Source: Acanthosepion pharaonis (Eukaryota; Mollusca; Cephalopoda; Sepiida; Sepiidae). From it: DNA of 64,000 nucleotides. The DNA is taken from assembly GCA_903632075.3 (NCBI GenBank), contig CAHIKZ030000132.1:257501-321500 (forward strand). Direction: 5' to 3'. The notes below the pieces were generated by a model. It was not told where the DNA came from, searched no databases, and saw only the letters and a list, made by a program, of their open reading frames with translations. Numbering within the stretch: the first letter of the stretch is position 1; every line of letters starts with the position of its first letter. Made by a program: the position numbers and the translations under genes. Of this stretch, positions 53,106-63,587 are shown piece by piece.

Positions 53106-56100
53106 TTTTTTTTTCTTTGATTTCTGGCGTTTACACATTTCTTTCCGGGTCCCGCCCAGGGACCTAAAGTTAGAAATGGCGTCATGACACTTTCCACTGA
53201 CAAAAAAAAAAAGGTGCGGGCTGTACTTGTCAGAACAATTTTTTGTATCTCCTTGAGGCATGGACTTCCAGGAATCCCTTCAATTAGTCTACTGCAATCT
53301 TTTCCAACCAGCCCTAGGGCTGCAACTACAACAGGGATTGTTGATGTTCCCATATGCCACATTTTTGAGATTTCTATTTCAAGGTCCTTGTATTTTGACA
53401 ACTTTTTGAATATCTTCAAAGATACATTGCAGTCAGCAGGGACTGCCATATCAATAAGGAGGCACCGTTTTTGTTTGTGGTCTTTAATAACAATATCTGG
53501 GCGGTTGGTCTTGATTGTTCTGTCAGTGTGTATTGTGTAATCGCATAGAATTGTAACAGGTCCTATCTCCGTAACCGGGTCTGGGTGGTGTTCATACCAT
53601 TTTCTTTCAGTTTCCTTCCCGTAGAAGTTGCAGATTTTCCAGTGCAGATATTGGCCCACTCTGTCATGTCGGGTTTTATATTCAGTGGGTGCCAACACCA
53701 TGCAACCTGATACAAGATGATCAATCGTTTCTGGATATTTATCACAGAATCTGCATTTTGGGCTGACACAATATTTTAGTACATGTGCCTAATAATTCCT
53801 AGTTAGCAAACATTGGTCCTGCGCAGCAAGGATAAAACCTTCAGTTTCCGCTTTCAACCCTGCACTACGTAGCCACTGATGGGTACGGGTTTTTTCTACG
53901 TCAGCTTGTTTGGTACGGGCAGAGTATTGGCCATGAAGCGGTTTATCTTGCCATCGCTTCTGTATCTGATCGGTTGCATTCGTCTTTGCCGTCTTTTTTA
54001 GGTATTTTGCAGTTAGCCGGTGTATTGTGCTGTAGTTGCATCTCTACGCCCATTTGAAACTACATTTTGAATTTGTTGGCTTCTTTCATTACGGTGTAAA
54101 GACGCTTACTACTTTCATGTTCCTTGACGCATACCATCATCCAGTCTTCTGTAGTTTCCAAATATCTTTGGAGGCCAATTGTTGTACTTTTGTAGGACAG
54201 TTCTAGTTGAACTAATCCTCTGTCTCCTTCGGATCTGGGCACATACAGGCGATCAACATCAGCTTTGGGATGATGCATGCGATAGCAAGTGAGAAGCTTT
54301 CTCGTTTTGGCGTCCATTCGCTTAATTTCAGGTCCAGTTAAGGACATTAAAGCTGTATTGCACCACGGGGACAGCCAATGTGTTTATGGCTGATATTCTG
54401 TTTTTTTTTTAGTTTAGCCCAGTATTTAGTACCAGACGTACACGCCTGTAGTACTCTTTTCTTATTTTTTCCTTCATTTGGGGGTGTTGTATGCTATCTC
54501 CTTCTCTAATTCCTAGGTACTTATAAGCTTCATCATGCTCCAGTTCCCTAATCTTTGTGTCAAAATCTAAATCTATTAAGGGTGTTTCTGTAATTCTATC
54601 TTTCTTGAATGTCACTTTTGCACATTTATCTAATCCGAAGTCCATACCTATGTCGCCACTGAAGTATTTTACAATATTGAGGAGGCCTTTCAACTCATTG
54701 TCGTCGTTGGCAAAGAGTTTGAGATCATCCATGTAGAGTAGGTGATTGAATAATTTCTTATTTATTTTGTAACCATAGCTACTGTTGTTCAGTTCATGTG
54801 TAAGAGGGATTAAGGATAAACAAAACAGAAGGGGTGACAGAGAGTCTCCTTGAAAGATTCCACGTCGGATATTCAGACGGTTGGATATGGCAGTGCCCTC
54901 GGTGTGACTAAGGTATAGTTTAGTGTTCCACATTCCCATGCTGTGCTTAAGGAAATTTAATACCACAGAGGAGACTTTGTACATTTCCAAAGTCTTAAGG
55001 ATCCAAGAATGTAGAACACTATCAAAGGCTTTACGATAATCAATCCACGCTGCACTAAGATTTCTGGGTCGTCTTCTGCAATTTTTCAGGATCATTTTAT
55101 TTATCAGAAGTTGATCTTTGCAGCCATATGAACCTCTTCTGCATCCCTTCTGTTCCAGCGGGAGAATGCTGTTTGTTTCGAAAACGGAATAAGTACGGTT
55201 CGTCAGTACAGACGTGATCAACTTATACGTTGTGGAGAGACATGTTATCGGTCTATAATTTTTCGGGTCGTCTGTTTCAGTTGTTTTTGGTATGAGGTGT
55301 GTAATACCTTCAGTAATCCATTCCGGGATTTTATTAGGATTATTTACAAGCGTTGATAATGTTTTTGCAAGAATTTCATGGGTAGATATGAGATGATACA
55401 ACCAGAAATTGGGCAACTTGTCATTTCCTGGAGATTTCCATTTTTGGGATTTCGTTAGAGCTTGCCTAACATCATCTGTGGATATATTTTCCCATTCTTG
55501 CAGAGGTGTATCCAGCAGTCGTTCTTCTTCACGCCGTATCCATTCTGCATTTGGGTTATATTCCTTTGGGCTGCTCCAAATATTTTCCCAAAATGTCTGT
55601 ACATTATCAATCGATGGTGGCCTCTCGATATGTATAGGAGTTTTTTTCCAATTTCCCTGTAAAATTTCTTAAGATCTGTTCGGAATATTTTATTTTGGCG
55701 ATAGAACCTACAACGTTTTTCGTATCGCCTTGTTCTCTGCGCCTTTAGCTGAAGTTTCTGCTTCAGCATTTCCTTGATTGATGGAATATCAATTAGGGAT
55801 TTAATGTTATATTTCCGCTTGATCTTTTTGAATTTACGTGTGGAAATATTAGGGTTTCTGGTGAGCTCATCTAATATAGAAAGCTCACATCTGATTTGTT
55901 TTATTTCTCGAATCAGTTTGTTTTTTCAAGCTGGTTCTCTGTGTCTGTTAATTATATTTATTATCTTGACCTCAAGCTTCTGAGTCGCTGCTAAAGCTGT
56001 GGCGTATATGACGTTGTTAACATCTGTGATGTTTCCCGGTGGTTTATATGTTAACAGTGTTTCCAGAGCAGCATTGTATATTTTCACGATGTGCTTGTTG

Positions 56101-56155
56101 GAATTCGTCATATGGATTTTCGGGAGCTGGTCTCTGTCTGACAATTGTATGATGT
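53106..56155 (-). mobile_element. RLE-type LINE, 5'-truncated but otherwise nearly complete (piece B)
   Basis: The minus strand encodes, in order, an N-terminal basic region (56,155-55,455), an intact 335-codon RT frame (55,416-54,409), a thumb region (54,347-54,060, with R-K-L-L-T-C-Y-R-M-H-H-P-K-A-D), a C-x2-C-x8-H-x4-C knuckle (CRFCDKYPETIDHLVSGC, about 53,760) and a restriction-like endonuclease (53,701-53,102). RT motifs are present: WIDYRKAFDS (A), GIFQGDSLSPLLF (B), LLYMDDLKLFA (C). The endonuclease has RPDIVI, then LLIDMAVPAD, then KYKDLEIE. Frameshifts and stops occur (W to stop near 55,927; an A run near 54,405; near 54,345; 53,792). A 3' segment with GGGCGGGACCCGGAAAGAAA and (AAT)n ends it. 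Clade, R2/R4-like, is inference. Confidence 0.85.
54409..55416 (-). CDS. Intact reverse-transcriptase domain frame of the RLE-type LINE
   Basis: 335 codons without a stop. Fingers and palm are recognisable: NYRPITCLS, KGCRRGSYGCKDQLLI, WIDYRKAFDS with the first catalytic D, RRGIFQGDSLSPLLF, LLYMDDLKLFA with the D-D pair, GLDKCAKVTF, and YKYLGI. It would copy LINE RNA at a nicked target. The frame ends at a run of A residues at 54,402-54,411, after which the thumb continues in another frame, so a single indel (real or a sequencing error) splits the ORF. Confidence 0.85.
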   Translation of the reverse strand: MPNFWLYHLISTHEILAKTLSTLVNNPNKIPEWITEGITHLIPKTTETDDPKNYRPITCLSTTYKLITSVLTNRTYSVFETNSILPLEQKGCRRGSYGCKDQLLINKMILKNCRRRPRNLSAAWIDYRKAFDSVLHSWILKTLEMYKVSSVVLNFLKHSMGMWNTKLYLSHTEGTAISNRLNIRRGIFQGDSLSPLLFCLSLIPLTHELNNSSYGYKINKKLFNHLLYMDDLKLFANDDNELKGLLNIVKYFSGDIGMDFGLDKCAKVTFKKDRITETPLIDLDFDTKIRELEHDEAYKYLGIREGDSIQHPQMKEKIRKEYYRRVRLVLNTGLN

Positions 56156-56159
56156 GTAC

Positions 56160-56440
56160 TCTTTTCTTTCCGGGTCCCGCCCAGGGACTTAAGGTTAGAA
56201 ATGGTATCATGACGTTTTCCACTGAAAAAAAAATACGTAGACAAAGCCCTTTGTTAGGTGTGGGCTGTACTCGTAAGAAGAAAGTTTTATTTCTTTAAGG
56301 TATAGGTTCCAGGAATCCCTTTAATTTGTCTACTGGAAAATTTCCAACCAATCCGAGGGCTCCAACTAAAACGGGGATTTTTGATGTCCCCATGTGCCAC
56401 ATTATTGTTATTATTATTAATATTATTATTATTTCCCTTG
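56160..56440 (-). pseudogene. RLE-type LINE 3' end, piece A
   Basis: Directly after an (AAT)n tract, the minus strand encodes MWHMGTSKIPVLVGALGLVG and the following C-terminal residues, then a 3' UTR with GACTTAAGG/GGGCGGGACCCGG sequence. It ends exactly where piece B begins, giving a head-to-tail arrangement. In piece B the same MWHMGTS sequence lies inside the ORF, so this piece is 5'-truncated at that point. Confidence 0.75.
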
Positions 56441-56543
56441 TTTTTTTTGTATACAGATTTCGTTCTGAGTCCCAACAAATGATCAAAAAACAGAAATTGC
56501 TTCATCACAGTTTCGACTGTTCCTTTTGTAATAAAAATCTCTC

Positions 56544-56592
<49 letters not shown>
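56441..56592. repeat. Spacer and (TA)n tract
   Basis: TA tract at 56,547-56,592, preceded by unassigned sequence. Confidence 0.85.
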
Positions 56593-56597
<5 letters not shown>

Positions 56598-56765
56598 TAT
56601 TTCTAATGTGTGACCTATACTTGCTAGTAAATCTTTTTGTATTTCTTTAAGGCATGGAGTTTGAGGACTTCAATGAGTCTATCGGACCTTTTCCAATAAA
56701 TCCGATGGACCAGGCTGCAACTAGAATTATTGACGTTCTCATATGGTACATTACAATTGTATTTA
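56593..56765 (-). pseudogene. RLE-type LINE C-terminal fragment, piece D
   Basis: The minus strand encodes MYHMRTSIILVAAWSIGFIG and later S-L-K-S-S-N-S-M-P and L-K-E-I-Q-K, paralleling the M-W-H-M-G-T...L-K-E-I-Q-K block of piece B. It starts at almost the same M-W-H-M-G-T point as piece A. Confidence 0.65.
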
Positions 56766-56779
56766 TGGAATGAAACAAT

Positions 56780-57840
56780 GCATTTATTAATAAGAAGAAT
56801 TGAAATTATTGCATGGAAGATTTAACAGCTCTAGCATTATTATTTCATAGAAAGCCTATGGACGTTATGCACGATCCCACATACATTTATAGTCAGCCTA
56901 TAAACTTTCTGCCCAACCTCATACTTGGGAAGAATCAAAACAGTTATTAAGAAGAACTAAAATTAATTTATGCACGATCGACAGCAATAATATCATTCCA
57001 TCATAGTCAGTCTATAAACTTTCAGCCCAGCCTCATACATGGAAAGAATCAAAATAGTTATTAAGAACTAAACAATTTATGCACGATCCACAGCAATACC
57101 ATCATTCCTTCACAGTCAGTCTATACATTTTAAGCCCAACCAAATACTTTGAAAGAATCAAAACAGTTATTAAGAAGAACTAAATTTAATTTATGCACGA
57201 TCCACAGCAATAACTTCATTCCTTCATAGTCAGCCTAATACTTGGAAAGAATCAAAATAGTTATTAAGAATAACTAAACAATTTATGCACGATCCACAGC
57301 AATAATATCATTCCTTCATAGTCAGCCTATAAACATTAAGCCCAGCCTCATACTTGGAAAGAATCAAAACAGTTATTAAGAAGAAGAACTAAACTTAATT
57401 TATGCATGATCGCACAGCAATAACTTCATTCCTTCATAGTCAGCCTATACACTTTCAGCCCAGCCTAATACTTGGAAAGAATCAAAATAGTTATTAAATC
57501 GAAAGACTAAACTTAATTTATGTACGATCCACAGCAATAACATCATTCCTTCATAGTCAGCCTATAAACTTTCAGCCCAGCCTCATACTTGGAAAGACTC
57601 AAAACAGATATTAAGAAGAACTAAACTTAATGTATGCATGATCGCACAGCAATAACATCATTCCATCGTAGTCAGCCTATACACTTTCAGCCCAGCATCA
57701 TACTTGGAAAGAATCAAAACAGTTATTAAGTACAAGAACTAAACTGTATTTATGCACGATCCACAGCAATAACATCATTCCTTCATGGTCAGCCTATAAA
57801 CTTTGTACACAACCTCATATATGGAAAGAAATCAGCCCAC
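56780..57840. repeat. Satellite of about 116-bp units, nine copies
   Basis: The marker CTTGGAAAGAATCAAAA recurs at about 56,928, 57,034, 57,147, 57,240, 57,352, 57,471, 57,589, 57,704 and 57,820 (spacings 93-119, mostly 112-119). Each unit also holds TTATGCACGATCCACAGCAA and CATTCCTTCATAGTCAGCCT. The array starts immediately beyond the LINE piece D; its first unit is the most decayed. Confidence 0.95.
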
Positions 57841-58490
57841 CTTCGAATGATGAGGATGTGTCGCTAGCAGATGGTGAATATTGACCTTGCAGCGGAAGAG
57901 CTCAATGTCCTTGCAAAGCACGTTCATCTACTGTTGAAATAACTCCCTTCAGTTGGCAAAAGAGGCAGCTGAAATGAATCTCCTTGAGTGACAAATGTGA
58001 TACAAAAAGAGACTAGGTAATGTGGTGCAAACCTAACGCAGTAGATTTTTTCCGGCAGCCGTTGTGAGAAAACGGGTTTCTTTAACACAGGAAACGTTGT
58101 CCATAAGAAAACATGCCACAGACGTCGGAAAACTTCCTAAGAAAGGACAAATGTAAACCTTACATTTACGGGCGACATATATTCAAGTAGATATCCTCAG
58201 TTTCTTGAACAGTGAAATTAAAGTCTACCGGCCTTGAGATCGTGAGTCCTATTGGAAGACGTTTACTACGAAGCTGTGTACATTCTGAAGCAATGACAAA
58301 TGAATGACTATTCATAATATCAATGACTTACAGAGAAAGGTGAATGTGACGAAAAACGATGTCATAAGTAATTACATCAGACATACTCCAAACGTTTATT
58401 AAGGTAGCTGACCTTCTTTCTGTCGGATAGGTGATCAATAATTACCGATTTAAATCAGCATAAAAACTTCAATACACAACATACTGTCTT
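57841..58490. other. Unassigned, no gene recognised
   Basis: Mixed-composition DNA after the satellite, with no reading frame or repeat that I recognise. Confidence 0.4.
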
Positions 58491-58494
58491 CCTG

Positions 58495-58925
58495 GGTAAG
58501 ACGATAAACTACGTCGAACCGCAAGGCCTATGATCAGGAGGTTTTGAGGAGCGCGGAACTACCTCTCAATTGCTGGTGTTCCAAGATCCGCTCTGACTCC
58601 GGGTGGTAGCACATGTTAGGGTCCCAGCTATGAGCAAATAGTTAACACCCAAACGTGTATAAAAATGGATTTCAATACCAGAAATACTTTGTAATAATAT
58701 AAAAAATATATTACGAGCAATGATTTTTGAAGGAAAAATTATTATCAGCAATACTTAAAAAAATACCAGCAATACAAACAGTGATACATTCTTTGAAAAA
58801 AATATTCCCAGAAAAAGATTTTTGAGAAAAACATATGACCAGCAATGAAAATTTTGTCGGCATTAAATGGCTAATTGAGGTGTTGATATGCCGTAAAACA
58901 AATAAACCAAACACAACATACTGAC
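58495..58925 (+). repeat. Dispersed repeat R1, longest copy
   Basis: GGTAAGACGATAAACTACGT through CCAGCTATGAGCAAATAGTT to TTGATATGCCGTAAAACAAA. The inverted partner is 6,985-7,390 and a partial copy is at 17,105-17,300. No coding content was recognised. Confidence 0.65.
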
Positions 58926-59138
58926 TGAAAACAGTCTTACACGGGGTTAACTGTAAAAAAAAAAAAAAAATAAATAAATAAAATAAAAAATGGCAAATTA
59001 AGAATTAACAACATTAATTACGGACATTGCTATAAAATAATGGTCATGTTTACATAATTTAAAAAATATCTTTATGTCTGAGAAAATTATACAAAATTAA
59101 CAATAACATATCCTGAGATCGTTGAAAATGCCTAATAC

Positions 59139-59197
<59 letters not shown>
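58926..59197. repeat. A-rich stretch and (TA)n tract
   Basis: Poly(A)/AAAT-rich at 58,955-58,990 and a TA tract at 59,140-59,195. Confidence 0.85.
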
Positions 59198-59198
<1 letters not shown>

Positions 59199-59262
59199 CA
59201 TTGATTTTCTTGTCCTTTGCGATAATATCTGGTCTGTTGACTTTTATTTCCATGCCAGATTA
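59198..59262 (-). pseudogene. RLE-type LINE endonuclease scrap
   Basis: The minus strand encodes EIKVNRPDIIAKDKKIN, the same part of the endonuclease as E-I-K-S-N-G-P-D-I-I in piece C. Only about 20 codons remain, next to a TA tract. Confidence 0.55.
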
Positions 59263-59289
59263 AATAATAGTGTGCAAGGGTATTAGCAT

Positions 59290-59375
59290 ATAAGTGAATA
59301 TTATAGACTGGAATTCGAACTCGGCTCTCCGATTCCGCAATCTGAGCCGCTGTCCATTACTCCACCATTCCCCTC
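59290..59375 (-). mobile_element. tRNA-derived SINE, family B head fragment
   Basis: The minus strand reads GGTGGAGTAATGGACAGCGG, CTCAGATTGCGGAATCGGAG, then B box GAGTTCGAATTCC. This matches the head at 50,890. A (CT)n tract follows at 59,377-59,420. Confidence 0.7.
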
Positions 59376-59456
59376 CCTCTCACTCTCTCTCTCATTCTCT
59401 CTCTCTCTCACTCTCTCAAATCAGGTGTTTCTTTATAAAGGAACATCCGACAGTCA

Positions 59457-59756
59457 TTGAATGAACATATAGTTTGGTTAGATTGTATTATTCCACTTAA
59501 ATCACTTAACTACTTCGATATACAGCATTATGTTCCATTGTCAAAAACGCCATTAACAGTAAAAAATGCACTCCCCATCTTCCATGATTATGGTCCATTG
59601 AAAAAGACACTGAGAATGAAATATTATGTTGGGAAAATGACTGTATGTTATTGGTTACATCAACAGTCAGCTAAGTTTCACGATGACGCGATACATGGCC
59701 ATTTTCGTAGGTGGAACACTGCCATTGAAAAAGGTCGGAACTATACTAATCATTAG
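59457..59756 (+). CDS. Unassigned 99-codon frame
   Basis: An ATG-started frame of mixed composition, not low-complexity, ending in a stop. The C-terminal FRRWNTAIEKGRNYTNH is faintly like the W-x-x-x-I-x-x-x-G-x-Y end of mariner-group transposases, but no catalytic motif is visible. It could equally be a chance frame. Confidence 0.2.
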   Translation: MNEHIVWLDCIIPLKSLNYFDIQHYVPLSKTPLTVKNALPIFHDYGPLKKTLRMKYYVGKMTVCYWLHQQSAKFHDDAIHGHFRRWNTAIEKGRNYTNH

Positions 59757-59920
59757 GGATATGTCTCTGCGATCTATGGCTATATCTTGAGGTACGATTG
59801 TTTTTAATAGCGACATATTTCTTATATAATAAAACAAAAGGCATTACATTCTAATTCACTCTCGTACACACAAACATACCCACAAACACACACATACATA
59901 TATATATGTATGTAAACATA

Positions 59921-59971
<51 letters not shown>

Positions 59972-60243
59972 GAACTTGTAAAGAAAGCCCCCTCTTGGTA
60001 CGCGAATAAATATATATCGATTTATCGGTCCCTCTCACTCACACCCTATTTCTCTTTGTCTCTCACTCTCTCTATACACACGCACACACATATATATAAT
60101 ATTATTATAATATATGAAAAGATTATTTAACTTTTGAATATCAATTTTATCACGACATCGATTTTCTTGCTGAAATGACTAGTTTTCAAGGGTTGTGGTT
60201 TTAAACGGCATTTCCAATATTCACTACTAGTAAATATTACTAG

Positions 60244-60307
<64 letters not shown>

Positions 60308-60309
60308 TT
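59757..60309. repeat. TA, CA and CT microsatellites with unassigned spacers
   Basis: CA tract near 59,870-59,895, TA tracts at 59,924-59,965 and 60,247-60,303, and a CT-rich segment at 60,030-60,075. Nothing else was recognised. Confidence 0.85.
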
Positions 60310-60445
60310 AGGTAGTTTGTTATATTTATGGGATAAATTGCACAATATCAGAGATAGAGCGTCTGTAAATATAGATATAAAAGTGAACATTGAAGTGAGC
60401 ACTCAGAGGCGACAGGCTATTTCATGCTGGACGCAATCGTTTTGC
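60310..60445 (+). repeat. One-armed copy of the 35.8-kb hairpin repeat
   Basis: TATATTTATGGGATAAATTG, ATATCAGAGATAGAGCG and CAGAGGCGACAGGCTATTTC, then ATGCTGGACGCAATCGTTTT matches the left part of 35,815-35,925. The right arm is absent and a TA tract follows. Confidence 0.65.
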
Positions 60446-60447
60446 CA

Positions 60448-60449
<2 letters not shown>

Positions 60450-60495
<46 letters not shown>

Positions 60496-60890
60496 TTTTA
60501 TTAGTTATTTTTACAGATATAAAGTCGATGCTCTGTTCATAATAAGCAGTATTAACTATATTTTCCGATCTGAATGTCCAAAGAATACAGGGAAAAATCA
60601 GTTGGTCTGACTTGCTATACTATTTAGCTACAGACGAAGCAACTACTTACAAAGTCAAATTACTGTTTTTAAACAACAAATATCCCGTGATTTTTTTCGA
60701 GCTATCATATCTGCTCGAAGCGTCTTTTAACGAAACAAATGGCAACATATATCATGAAGTCCGACAATTATTTGAAAATATTTACCGTTAATATGTTATT
60801 TTTAAAGAAAAAAATATTGTTTTAAAGATAAACATTGTTTATAATAAAAAAGTATTGACTACATTTACCGGCACGAATATATATATATAT
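60450..60890 (-). mobile_element. SINE family D relics with (TA)n
   Basis: After a TA tract (60,450-60,492), CTCTGTTCATAATAAGCAGT and the following 200 bp parallel 10,300-10,545. A second partial piece at 60,800-60,880 (TTTATAATAAAAAAGTATTG, ACATTTACCGGCACG) parallels the same region. Confidence 0.55.
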
Positions 60891-60945
60891 GCGTAAACGT
60901 AACCTTTTCATCATACCCTTATCTATCAACATCTATCGATCTATC

Positions 60946-61012
<67 letters not shown>

Positions 61013-61114
61013 ATACGTGCGCGTGAGTGTGTGTCTGTGTGATAAATATATACTTTTAAGATATGCTATACCGATGGGAAAAATTGCTCAATATCACACA
61101 TGGAGCGTATTATA

Positions 61115-61170
<56 letters not shown>

Positions 61171-61174
61171 TTGT
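60891..61174. repeat. (TA)n/(GT)n tracts with the ATATCA flank motif
   Basis: TA tracts at 60,950-60,992 and 61,122-61,169, GT-rich between them, and GCTCAATATCACACATGGAG at 61,086. Confidence 0.85.
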
Positions 61175-61385
61175 AATTTATTCGAAATTATACCATAAAA
61201 TTGTTATAAAATCAATACAAAGATAGATATTTTATTTCATCACTTCTGGTGTCTTATCAAGTGATGATTTTGCTTATAGAATAAAGAGATTTAAAAGGTT
61301 CAAATCGACCAAACAACTTGATAGGGGAAACGTTGTTACATAAGTTGCAATGACCAATCAAAATACAAATATTTGAGAATTCCAA
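61175..61385 (-). repeat. Dispersed repeat R4, copy 2
   Basis: Inverted partner of 43,010-43,230: CACTTCTGGTGTCTTATCAA and CAATGACCAATCAAAATAC are the clearest shared blocks. The hairpin motif here is damaged (GAAAC changed to a GATGAAAT-like end). Confidence 0.6.
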
Positions 61386-61812
61386 AAACTTTACAACGAA
61401 CCTTGATTATAATTATTAATGTCTTAACGTTAGGGTTAGACTAAAATAGAAATCATTCTAATTAATATTAAATTTAACTATAAAATAGAAAATTAAAAAT
61501 TACCAATTTTAAAATTTAAATTAAAGTTTCAAATAGAAAATTATTTAAAGAAGAAAGTGAAGAAAAATACATATATATTGTCATTTATTTTGTTTTAATT
61601 GAAAGGCCAAAAACTCAGAATACACGTTAAAATCTAATCTGGATGTAAAGCTTCGTTACATCTGAGATACATTTGAAGTGGTGATATGGAAAGGGGAGGA
61701 TGGAATCTTGCAAAAGACAATACATAAAGAATCAGATTATAATACACAAACACTTAGATATATAAACACGCAAAAACACGAACGAAACAGCAAACGGATG
61801 TCCACGGTCCTT

Positions 61813-61818
<6 letters not shown>
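61386..61818. other. Unassigned AT-rich stretch
   Basis: No repeat family or gene was recognised. Confidence 0.4.
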
Positions 61819-61846
<28 letters not shown>

Positions 61847-61912
61847 CAATGGAAAAAAGTTTTCTTGTGATGTGACTGAATTTTTTATATCTGCCTATAT
61901 TTCCACAGTATA

Positions 61913-61990
<78 letters not shown>

Positions 61991-62300
61991 TAGATAACTA
62001 TACACGTCTCGAAAAACCTTCGAATTTTTGATTTGCCAATAATAATCAAATCAATCTCGAAGGAAAGAAAGGTTTTTAAAAAAGAAGGAGCCAAGAACAT
62101 GAAAGTCTGTCGAAAAAATCGCACAGATACAGAATCAGAGCCCCCTAAAAAAAAAAAAAAAAAACGACACGAGTAAACAACTAACTAAAAAGAGCTCAAT
62201 ACAACCGTAGAGCAGACCTAGATAAACCTCGTGAGCCAGAAAAACCTACCCAGGTAAGCAGATCATCAGGAAAGGTTTGACTATACATACATACATACAT

Positions 62301-62369
<69 letters not shown>

Positions 62370-62464
62370 CATATATATATATATGTGTGTGTGTGTATAT
62401 ATAGACACACACAGACAGAGATGTTTGTGCGTGTATTTGTTTTTGTGTGCGCGTGTGTGAACAT
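61819..62464. repeat. TA/GA/CATA microsatellite cluster
   Basis: TA tracts at 61,819-61,842, 61,911-61,970 and 62,306-62,362; GA at 61,971-61,990; TACA at 62,283-62,305; GT near 62,385-62,460. The remaining sequence is unassigned. Confidence 0.9.
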
Positions 62465-62887
62465 ATAAATAAAGCCTACGGTAATGGACTAAAATCGTAT
62501 CAGAAAATGTTATTTAAGGATATATTTGTTATCTGTAGAATATATCAGGTGAATTCGATTTGTTTGTCTGCTACCACTTTCCGAAATTGAAATCCATCAG
62601 GGACAGCGCTCATTACTTATCTCATTAGTGATCACGGTAACGCCGGTGGAGGCTAATTGCCCCCGATATAATGTGATACGCTGATCCATTGCATAGAATA
62701 GCCAGTGAAATTTTATGATCCAAATTTGAGGATCTAACAAAACAACATAGCCGAACGAATGCGTCATTAGCGTCGAGAATGTCCAGTCGAAAATATTTCC
62801 AACTCCCGATTTACAACAGAGTAAATAACGGCAAAGAGGAGATATAAAATTGTAATTAAAATACAGGAATAGATCCCGGTTTAGTGT

Positions 62888-62892
<5 letters not shown>
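62465..62892. other. Unassigned; part of a spurious-looking open frame
   Basis: The minus-strand 188-codon frame (62,597-63,163) is half microsatellite. Its non-repetitive end (62,597-62,860) shows no motif that I recognise. Confidence 0.35.
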
Positions 62893-62959
<67 letters not shown>

Positions 62960-63161
62960 ACAGACAAACACACACACATATATATAGAGAGAGAGAGACA
63001 GAGAGACAGAGATAGATAGATAGATAGGTACAGAGAGAGAGAGAGAGAGAGTGAGAAAGAGAGAAAGACAAAGAGATAGACATAGATAGACAGATAATAT
63101 AAAACGTTCAATTTTTGCTCTGTCGTGGACATTGAGCTCTTCCTTTATTCTATCATCTTCC

Positions 63162-63225
<64 letters not shown>

Positions 63226-63356
63226 AAAGAAAGCAAAAAAGAACAATAAGAACTGTGTGAAAAAAAACATATTTTAAATCAATTTATAATATTATATATA
63301 TATATATATATGTATAAAATATAACATCTTCCAAAATTATATATAATTTTGGAAGA

Positions 63357-63394
<38 letters not shown>
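62893..63394. repeat. TA and GA tracts with a perfect 34-nt palindrome
   Basis: TA tracts at 62,893-62,957, 63,167-63,222 and 63,360-63,392, with GA tracts at 62,986-63,060. At 63,326-63,359, CATCTTCCAAAATTATA is followed directly by its exact reverse complement. A third half-copy is at 63,147. Confidence 0.9.
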
Positions 63395-63531
63395 CGATTT
63401 TCTAAGCCCGGCTTAGATGTGGCACAAGGCCGAAAGTATGAGGTACCCAGTGAGGATCAAACTCACTAATCAATCGTAATTGATCTAACAAGACCAGCTT
63501 CCTAAGCATTACACCACGTCGAGGTGCCCCC

Positions 63532-63532
<1 letters not shown>
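63395..63532 (-). mobile_element. tRNA-derived SINE, family C, best copy
   Basis: The minus strand has A-box-like TGGTGTAATGCTTAGG, B-box-like GAGTTTGATCCTC, then CTGGGTACCTCATACTTTCG, GCCTTGTGCCACATC. Copies at 19,285 and 19,740 are more decayed. A (CT)n/(TA)n tract adjoins. Confidence 0.7.

Positions 63533-63587
<55 letters not shown>

Noticed and set aside
53184..53540. 118-codon plus-strand frame at 53.2-53.5 kb
   Set aside because: It is the antisense shadow of the restriction-like endonuclease encoded on the minus strand.
57841..58490. Search for a CRISPR-like array in the regularly spaced 116-bp repeats next door
   Set aside because: The units are continuous satellite monomers without unique spacers, and the genome is eukaryotic.
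62597..63163. 188-codon minus-strand frame
   Set aside because: Half of it is CT/TA microsatellite translation; the rest has no motif and no conserved start.
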